From: CBDFLS01 sp965249185
GTDB taxonomy: Bacteria; Chloroflexota; Dehalococcoidia; Lucifugimonadales; Australimonadaceae
Assembly (NCBI GenBank): GCA_965249185.1
Contig: CBDFLS010000002.1
Span: forward strand, 496,001-560,000
Length of the DNA stretch: 64,000 nt
Direction: 5' to 3'
The translations under genes and the position numbers were made by a program. The notes beneath the pieces are model-generated. The model saw only the letters and a program-made list of their open reading frames with translations. It searched no databases and had not been told where the DNA came from. Below are positions 58,980 to 64,000 of this stretch, in pieces; position 1 is the stretch's first letter, and each line of letters starts with the position of its first letter.

Positions 58980-59405
58980 GACCTCCTCCGTTGGGCGTCA
59001 CCGCTCTCTACCAACCGGGCCATCGCCACGTATCAGGTATCGACGCGGGCACGCCCAGGGCGGTTCAATCCTCGCCCAAGTCCGGCCTAACCCACGTCCG
59101 GTCTAAGCGAGCCCCCCTCTCGGAGAAGCAGCCCCGCTCAGTCCCGTTGGCCCCGCGCATCGGCCGCGCCACGGTCTCAGACCGAGTCATGCGCCAGGGC
59201 CCTCACGGATGCTCTCTCATACAAGCATATAACAGCCGATAGAGCAAGAGACCCCTCGGGTGACGAGGCGCCCAAAGTGGGAGAGCGCATCTTCCGCTCG
59301 TGCTCGGCGGCCTTCAGCCAACTCTCTCTAGCGTTCCATCTTGGCCCAAGATATAGTGACGCGAGAGGTTCCAACGGGGCGCCACGGCCAAAGGGGCACC
59401 ACGGC
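58980..59405. other. Non-coding stretch before the HMA gene
   Basis: 426 bases with no supported gene. The last 130 bases upstream of ATG 59406 can form short GC hairpins (CCCCTCGGGTGACGAGG near 59252). No known riboswitch core was recognised. It likely contains promoters for the two divergent genes. Confidence 0.4.
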
Positions 59406-59648
59406 ATGAACGAGACAACGGCAAACGGCCAGACGGTGGTGCTCCAGGTGCCCGCGCTTCACTGCGGGGGGTGCATCGCTTCCGCCGCCCACGTGCTCGA
59501 AGGCTTTCCCGGCGTCCTCTCGGTGCGGGGCGACATGGCCGTGAAGGAACTGACGGTCGAGTACGTGCAGGAGTCGGTGACTCCCACCGCCCTCGCCGCG
59601 CAGCTGGCGGAGGTGGGGTTCCCGGTGACCGCCACGCGGCCCCTCTAG
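59406..59648 (+). CDS. Heavy-metal-associated (HMA) domain protein
   Basis: 80 residues from ATG 59406, one HMA domain. Metal-binding Cys in PALHCGGCIASAAHVLEGFP (near 16-35), then SVRGDMAVKELTVEYV. It resembles a copper chaperone (CopZ-like) and is convergent with the CDF transporter gene, so it may belong to metal handling. Frame open upstream to 59277, but no ribosome-binding site supports that. Confidence 0.8.
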   Translation: MNETTANGQTVVLQVPALHCGGCIASAAHVLEGFPGVLSVRGDMAVKELTVEYVQESVTPTALAAQLAEVGFPVTATRPL

Positions 59649-59663
59649 CCCTTCGACCGAACG

Positions 59664-60664
59664 CTAATCCCCGCTGCCGGACGCCTGGGGCCCACTGCCG
59701 GGCACATGGGGCCCACTGCCGGGCACATGGGGCCCACTGCCGGGCATCTGGGGAATGTGGGCTTCCCGGCACTCCGCGTCTCCCCCCTCCAACTGAATGG
59801 TGATGTGGCCGATCTGGTACCGGTCCGCGATGAGGCGCCGCAGGTCGTCCAGCAGCGCCTGGGCCTGGGCTTGCGTGCACCGCTCCTCCAGGAGGACGTG
59901 GGCGGGTAGCCCGAGGTGATAGTCCACGTATGAATGTCGTGGACTCCCTCCACCAGGGGAAAAGCCTCGATGTCGCGCCGGAGCTCCGCCAGGTCCACAT
60001 GGGAGGGGGAGCCTCCCAGCAGCACGTTCACCGCTTCCCATATCAGCCGGGAGGAGCCGGCCAGGATGAGGACGCCGATGCTCACGCCCATGATGGGGTC
60101 CATGACGTACCAGCCGAGAGTCAGCATGAGGATACCCGCCACGATGGCCCCCACGGAGCCCACGGCATCGGCGAGCACATGGTAGAGAGCGCCCCGGACG
60201 TTGATATTGTCGGTGGCCGCGCGGGCCAGCAGGACGCCTGAGACGAGGTTCGCGATCAGGCCGACGGCGGCGACCGCCACCATGGGGCCGCTCCGCACCT
60301 CCGGCACGGAGGCGAACCGGCCGGCCGCCTCCCAGAAGATGTAGCCCGCCACGACCCACAGCAGCACGCCATTGGCCAGGGCCGCCAGCACCTCCACTCG
60401 CAGGTAGCCGTAGGTGCGCCGGGAAGTGTGGGCGCGCCGGGAGATCCACGTGGCGAGCAGCGCCAGCCCCAAGGCGCCCACGTCCGAGGTCATGTGGCCC
60501 GCGTCCGCCAGCAGCGCAAGGCTGCCGGTCAACACGCCGCCCACCGCCTCCACCACCAGCACGATCGACGTGATGCCGAGGGCGAGCACGAGAGGCCGCC
60601 GGTGGCGGGGCGGCAGACCGCCCGGCTCGGGCGGCTCCTGGAATCGAGGACGCTGCGGGCGCAT
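59664..60664 (-). pseudogene. Cation diffusion facilitator (CDF) metal transporter, frameshifted near 59911
   Basis: From 60664 the frame encodes a normal CDF protein: six helices with the zinc-site motifs LADAGHMTSDVGALGLAL near 53 and YHVLADAVGSVGAIVAG near 160, then VEGVHDIHTWTITSG near 238. At TCGGGCTACCC (about 59908-59914) the coding sense moves by -1: the C-terminal domain LPAHVLLEERCTQAQAQALL is in the other frame and ends at 59664. One missing base explains this. The unshifted frame gives an abnormal Arg/Pro tail ending at 59645. Probable Zn/Cd efflux if intact. Confidence 0.7.
59685..59757 (-). repeat. 21-bp tandem repeats at the end of the CDF gene
   Basis: Three and a half copies of GGGCACATGGGGCCCACTGCC, encoding GSGPHVP repeats (minus strand) at the C-terminus of the CDF transporter in its corrected frame. 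His-containing repeats may bind metal, or are neutral slippage. Confidence 0.75.
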
Positions 60665-60716
60665 CGCCGCGCTCCTACCCCGCCGTCCGGGGACGGACGA
60701 AGGCGGCTCGCGGCCG

Positions 60717-61367
60717 CTAGACGCCCACCACGCGGACGGTGCTACGGGTGTTGTAGATGCGGTTGATGTGGAGGAGCAGAGCGGTCATCTCCTCCACGTA
60801 GCGTGCGTTCTCCAGCGGGCCACCATCGATGGCGCGGAGGCCCACCATCTGCTTCGCGAGGGCCATGACCTCCTCCTTGGCCTCAGCGTTGTCGGCACAG
60901 ACGATCACGTCGCCCTCGAGGTCCCGGTTGGGGACCAGCAGGTCCTGGGCGCTGATGTGGTGAAAGGCGGCCACCACCACGCTCTTGGGCAGCAGCGCCG
61001 CCACCTTCTGGGCCGCGGAGCCCTCGGCCACCTCCACCGCTCTGGCCAACCCCTTGGAGAAGCGCAGCGGCGCAACCACCGAGATCACAACCTTACCTTC
61101 GAGAGACGACGCCAGGGACTGGACGGTATCCGCCAGCCCCTCGTAGGGGACCGAGAGCAACGCCCAATCGGCGTCCCGGGCGGCGATGTCGTTGACGGCG
61201 CCGGTGATGGGCGTGTCGGGAATGAGCTCCAGCAGCTCCTTGGCCGCCTTGGCCGCCCGTTCCTCGCTCCGGGACCCCAGGACCACCGGGTGCCCGGCCA
61301 TGGCGAAACGCAGGCCCAGGCCTCGGCCCTCAGGACCCGAGCCGCCGATGATGGCGATGGATGGCAT
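60717..61367 (-). CDS. npdG: NADPH:F420 oxidoreductase-type protein (NpdG)
   Basis: 216 residues. N-terminal Rossmann motif IAIIGGSGPEGRGLGLRFAM, then VVLGSRSEERAAKAA near 28, LLSVPYEGLADTV near 69 and the C-terminal GGPLENARYVEEMTALLLHI. This order is typical of F420-dependent NADP reductases. It suggests the host makes cofactor F420. Monocistronic, convergent with nothing close. Confidence 0.85.
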   Translation of the reverse strand: MPSIAIIGGSGPEGRGLGLRFAMAGHPVVLGSRSEERAAKAAKELLELIPDTPITGAVNDIAARDADWALLSVPYEGLADTVQSLASSLEGKVVISVVAPLRFSKGLARAVEVAEGSAAQKVAALLPKSVVVAAFHHISAQDLLVPNRDLEGDVIVCADNAEAKEEVMALAKQMVGLRAIDGGPLENARYVEEMTALLLHINRIYNTRSTVRVVGV

Positions 61368-61515
61368 GGACTGCTCCGCGAAGATGCCGTCGATGGTGGC
61401 TACTATAGCAAGGTGGCGGCGGGGGATACAAGCGGCGGCGGGTGCTCCGCCACGCCCATTCCTGGGCTCGCCCGCCGTTGTCGGCTATACTCCCTGGGCT
61501 GCGCTCACACCCCAA

Positions 61516-62814
61516 ATGGAGGCGCCGGTGCTTTCACCCTACCGGGTCCTGGACCTGGCCGACGAGCGAGGCATCTTCTGCGGGAAGCTGCTGGGCGACC
61601 TGGGCGCCGACGTCGTCAAGGTGGAGCCTCCCGGCGGCGACCCAGCCCGCGGTGTTGGGCCCTTCCTGCACGACGAGCCCCACCCGGAGCGGAGCCTCTT
61701 CTGGCTGGCATATGCCACCAACCGCAGGTCCATCACCCTGGACCTAGAGCAGGAGCGCGGCCGCGAGCTGCTGCGGCGGCTGGCGTCCACCGCCCATTTT
61801 CTCGTGGAGTCGTTTCCGCCCGGCCACATGGCGGGCCTGGGCCTCGGCTACCAAGAGCTGCACCGGCTGAACCCGGCGCTCATCGTGGTCTCCATCACTC
61901 CCTTCGGCCAGGACGGACCGTGGCGGGACCACCTGGCCACGGACCTGACGGGCGTGGCCCTAGGGGGCTCCATGTACGTGACCGGCGAGGAGGACCTGCC
62001 GCCGGTGCGCATCTCCCACTCGCCCCAGTTCTGGCTGCTGGGCGGGGCCGCGGGCGCCGCCGGCGCCATGGTCGCGCACCACTATCGCCTGCTCACCGGC
62101 CGGGGGCAGCACGTTGACGTCTCCTGCCAGCAGGCCGTGACCCGCACCCTCTCCCACGCGCCTCAGATTTGGGACCTGAACCGGGTGGTCCTCAAACGCC
62201 ACGGCGCCTACCGGCAGTTGGGCCCGGCCACCGCGCGGATCAGCTACCCGTGCAAGGACGGCTACGTCAGCTTCTTCTACCCCGGTGGACAGGTGGGCGC
62301 CCGCAGCATGGCCGGCTTGGCCCAGTGGATGGAGGAGGAGGGCATGGACGAACCGTTCTTGAGGGAGACCCGGTGGGAGGAGTTCGAGTTCGGCACCCTG
62401 GAGCAGGAGACCCTCGACCGCGTGATGGAGCCGGTGCTGCGGTTCTTCGCCACCAAGACCAAGCGGGAGCTCTCCGAAGGGGCCCTCCGCCACCGGGTGA
62501 TCCTCTTTCCCGTGAGCGACGCCCGGGACCTGCTGGAGCACCCACAGCTCGAGGCGCGCGGGTTTTACCAGGAGCTGCCACTTGGGCAGGAGTTACCACT
62601 TGGGCAGAAGCTGCCCGATGGGGAGGATTTGCCTGATGGGGAAACCGGCGGCTCGCTGAGGCATGTGGGCGCTTTCGTGAAGGCGACCGGCCAGAGCCTG
62701 GGCGCTCGCCGGCGGGCGCCACGCATCGGCGAGCACAACCGCGAGGTGCTGGGCGGCGAGCTGGGGCTGAGCGGCGTGGAGCTGGAATCGCTGGAGCGGA
62801 GCGGCGCGCCATGA
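61516..62814 (+). CDS. CaiB/BaiF family CoA-transferase (class III)
   Basis: 432 residues from ATG 61516. Motifs: RVLDLADERGIFCGKLLGDL, GADVVKVEPPGGDPAR near 36, NRRSITLDLEQERGRELLRR near 68 and VSITPFGQDGPWRDH near 122. The usual catalytic Asp after the fourth strand appears as ATDLTG near 141. A short low-complexity insert (LPLGQELPLGQKLPDGEDLP, near 354) is unusual. It transfers CoA between carboxylic acids. Coupled by ATGA to the next CoA-transferase gene. Confidence 0.85.
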   Translation: MEAPVLSPYRVLDLADERGIFCGKLLGDLGADVVKVEPPGGDPARGVGPFLHDEPHPERSLFWLAYATNRRSITLDLEQERGRELLRRLASTAHFLVESFPPGHMAGLGLGYQELHRLNPALIVVSITPFGQDGPWRDHLATDLTGVALGGSMYVTGEEDLPPVRISHSPQFWLLGGAAGAAGAMVAHHYRLLTGRGQHVDVSCQQAVTRTLSHAPQIWDLNRVVLKRHGAYRQLGPATARISYPCKDGYVSFFYPGGQVGARSMAGLAQWMEEEGMDEPFLRETRWEEFEFGTLEQETLDRVMEPVLRFFATKTKRELSEGALRHRVILFPVSDARDLLEHPQLEARGFYQELPLGQELPLGQKLPDGEDLPDGETGGSLRHVGAFVKATGQSLGARRRAPRIGEHNREVLGGELGLSGVELESLERSGAP

Positions 62815-64000
62815 CGGACTCCACGGAGGTCCGCCAGCCGTTTCAGGGCGTCAAGGTCTTGGACTTCTGCTGGGTGGCCGTCGGACCGCTGACCACGCGC
62901 TATCTGTCGGACTTCGGCGCCACCGTGGTCCGGGTGGAGTCCAAGAGCCGGCTGGAGACGCTGCGCATCGCCCAGCCCTTCAAGGACGGCGTGGCCGGGG
63001 TGAACCGGAGCGGCTACTTCTCCAACCTCAACGTCGGCAAGCTGGGCATCGCCGTGAACATGGCCCGGCCCGGCGCCACGGAGCTCATGAAGCGGCTGGT
63101 GGCCTGGGCCGACCTCGTCACCGAGAACTTCACGCCGGGCACCCTGGAGCGCTGGGGGCTGGGCTACGAGGAGCTGCGGCTCGTCAAGCCCGACATCATC
63201 CTGTTCAGCGCCTCCATGCTGGGCCACGGCGGTCCCCATTCGCGGCAGCCGGGCTTCGGCCCGGTGCTCACCTCCCTGGCCGGCCTCTCCAACATAACGG
63301 GCTGGCCGGAGCGTCCGCCCAACCCGCCCTACGGCGCGTACACCGACTTCCTGCTGCCCCACCTGGGCATCGCCGCCATCACGGCAGCCCTGGACCACCG
63401 CCGCCGCACCGGCCAGGGGCTCCACCTGGACCTCTCGCAGCTCGAGGGGTCGCTCCAGTACCTGGCTCCCACCCTGCTCGACTACCAGGCCAACGGTCGC
63501 GTTCAGGAGCGCGGCGGCAACACGGAACCGGCGATGGCGCCCCACGGGGCCTACCCCTGCGCCGGCGATGATCGGTGGTGCGCCATCGCCTGCGAGACGG
63601 ACGCGCAGTGGCGGGCGCTGTGCGGCGTCCTGGACAGCCCAGGGCTCGCCTCGGAGCCCCGGTACGCCACGCTGGAGGCGCGCAAGGCCACCGAGACGGA
63701 GCTGAACGCGCTGGTCGGGGCGTGGACCTCGTCGCGGGACGCCTACGATGTGATGGAGCGGTGCCAGGCGGCGGGGGTGCCCGCGGGCGTGGTCCAGACC
63801 TGCGAGGACCTGTTCAGCGACCCCCAGCTACGCCACCGGGGCCACTTCGTGTACCTGGACCACCCGGAGATGGGGGTCCACGCCACCGACGGCAACTGCT
63901 TCACGCTGTCGGAGAGCCCGGCGGAGTACCAGCGTCCCGCGCCGCTGCTGGGCCAGCACACCCACCAGGTCTGCCGGGAGGTCCTGGGCATGGGCGACGA
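62811..64000 (+). CDS. CaiB/BaiF family CoA-transferase, C-terminus cut by window edge
   Basis: At least 396 residues, open to the edge. Motifs: VKVLDFCWVAVGPLTTRYLS, GATVVRVESKSRLETLR near 36, NLNVGKLGIAVNMARPGATE near 73, LVTENFTPGTLERWGLGYEE near 103 and ARKATETELNALVGAW near 293. It forms a coupled pair with the preceding class III transferase, as do heteromeric or sequential CoA-transferases for uncommon acids. Substrates unknown. Confidence 0.85.
   Translation, partial: MTDSTEVRQPFQGVKVLDFCWVAVGPLTTRYLSDFGATVVRVESKSRLETLRIAQPFKDGVAGVNRSGYFSNLNVGKLGIAVNMARPGATELMKRLVAWADLVTENFTPGTLERWGLGYEELRLVKPDIILFSASMLGHGGPHSRQPGFGPVLTSLAGLSNITGWPERPPNPPYGAYTDFLLPHLGIAAITAALDHRRRTGQGLHLDLSQLEGSLQYLAPTLLDYQANGRVQERGGNTEPAMAPHGAYPCAGDDRWCAIACETDAQWRALCGVLDSPGLASEPRYATLEARKATETELNALVGAWTSSRDAYDVMERCQAAGVPAGVVQTCEDLFSDPQLRHRGHFVYLDHPEMGVHATDGNCFTLSESPAEYQRPAPLLGQHTHQVCREVLGMGD

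Noticed and set aside
59685..59757. CRISPR-like array
   Set aside because: Units are contiguous 21-bp tandem repeats without spacers, within a gene end. No CRISPR array was seen anywhere in the window.

Overview
The window is high-GC bacterial chromosomal DNA that carries one near-complete tailed-phage (siphovirus-type) prophage. The host genes point to a Chloroflexota (Dehalococcoidia/SAR202-like) bacterium, probably from a metagenome. The evidence is an F420-type NADPH oxidoreductase, paired CaiB/BaiF CoA-transferases, an Hdr/NarI-like Fe-S membrane oxidoreductase, a HemQ-like protein, many GTG starts, and scattered short repeats built on TTCGACAGGCTCAGGGTGAG. This assignment is inference from gene content; no 16S rRNA gene is present.

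Layout. 1-2837: host genes (Fe-S membrane oxidoreductase, ArsR regulator with an AHSA1/SRPBCC partner, glyoxalase-fold protein). About 3043-35490: prophage. Its left end has a leftward repressor plus lipoprotein operon and a rightward Cro-like gene plus tyrosine recombinase, fired from two interlocked divergent promoters. Next comes a tightly overlapped early block: several small Cys-pair proteins, a Gp37/Gp68 (DUF5131) protein whose 3' end contains a tRNA-like sequence, a ParB-like protein, a MazG-like protein and a C5-cytosine methyltransferase with a repeat-built central region. Then HNH endonuclease, terminase small and large subunits, portal, S49 prohead protease, a structured non-coding leader, HK97-type capsid, decoration-like proteins, head-tail connectors, tail tube, frameshifted tail chaperones, tape measure and tail-tip/fibre proteins. 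I recognise no holin, endolysin or replication enzyme.

35771-64000: host genes. They include acyl-CoA dehydrogenase, rsmI, a degenerate M23-like lipoprotein, an IS1380-type transposase, a PEP-mutase/isocitrate-lyase-family enzyme, an HpcH/HpaI aldolase, plsY, a fused TrmA-type RNA methyltransferase-Maf gene, tatB-tatC with a convergent tatA, holA, two MFS transporters, ruvA/ruvC, yebC, the rpsP-khpA-rimM operon, a 7Fe ferredoxin, a HemQ-like protein, an alpha/beta hydrolase, an EVE protein, a two-gene TPP-dependent decarboxylase, tRNA-Val(GAC), an HMA protein, a frameshifted CDF transporter, npdG and two CoA-transferases.

The most interesting signals are the structured leader before the capsid gene, the tRNA-like element inside the DUF5131 gene, the repressor-lipoprotein lysogeny operon, the RNA methyltransferase-Maf fusion, and a genomic repeat carried in frame inside the transposase. 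Four reading-frame breaks (near 11510, 23710, 27645 and 59911) are described. Only the one at 27645 fits a known programmed frameshift.
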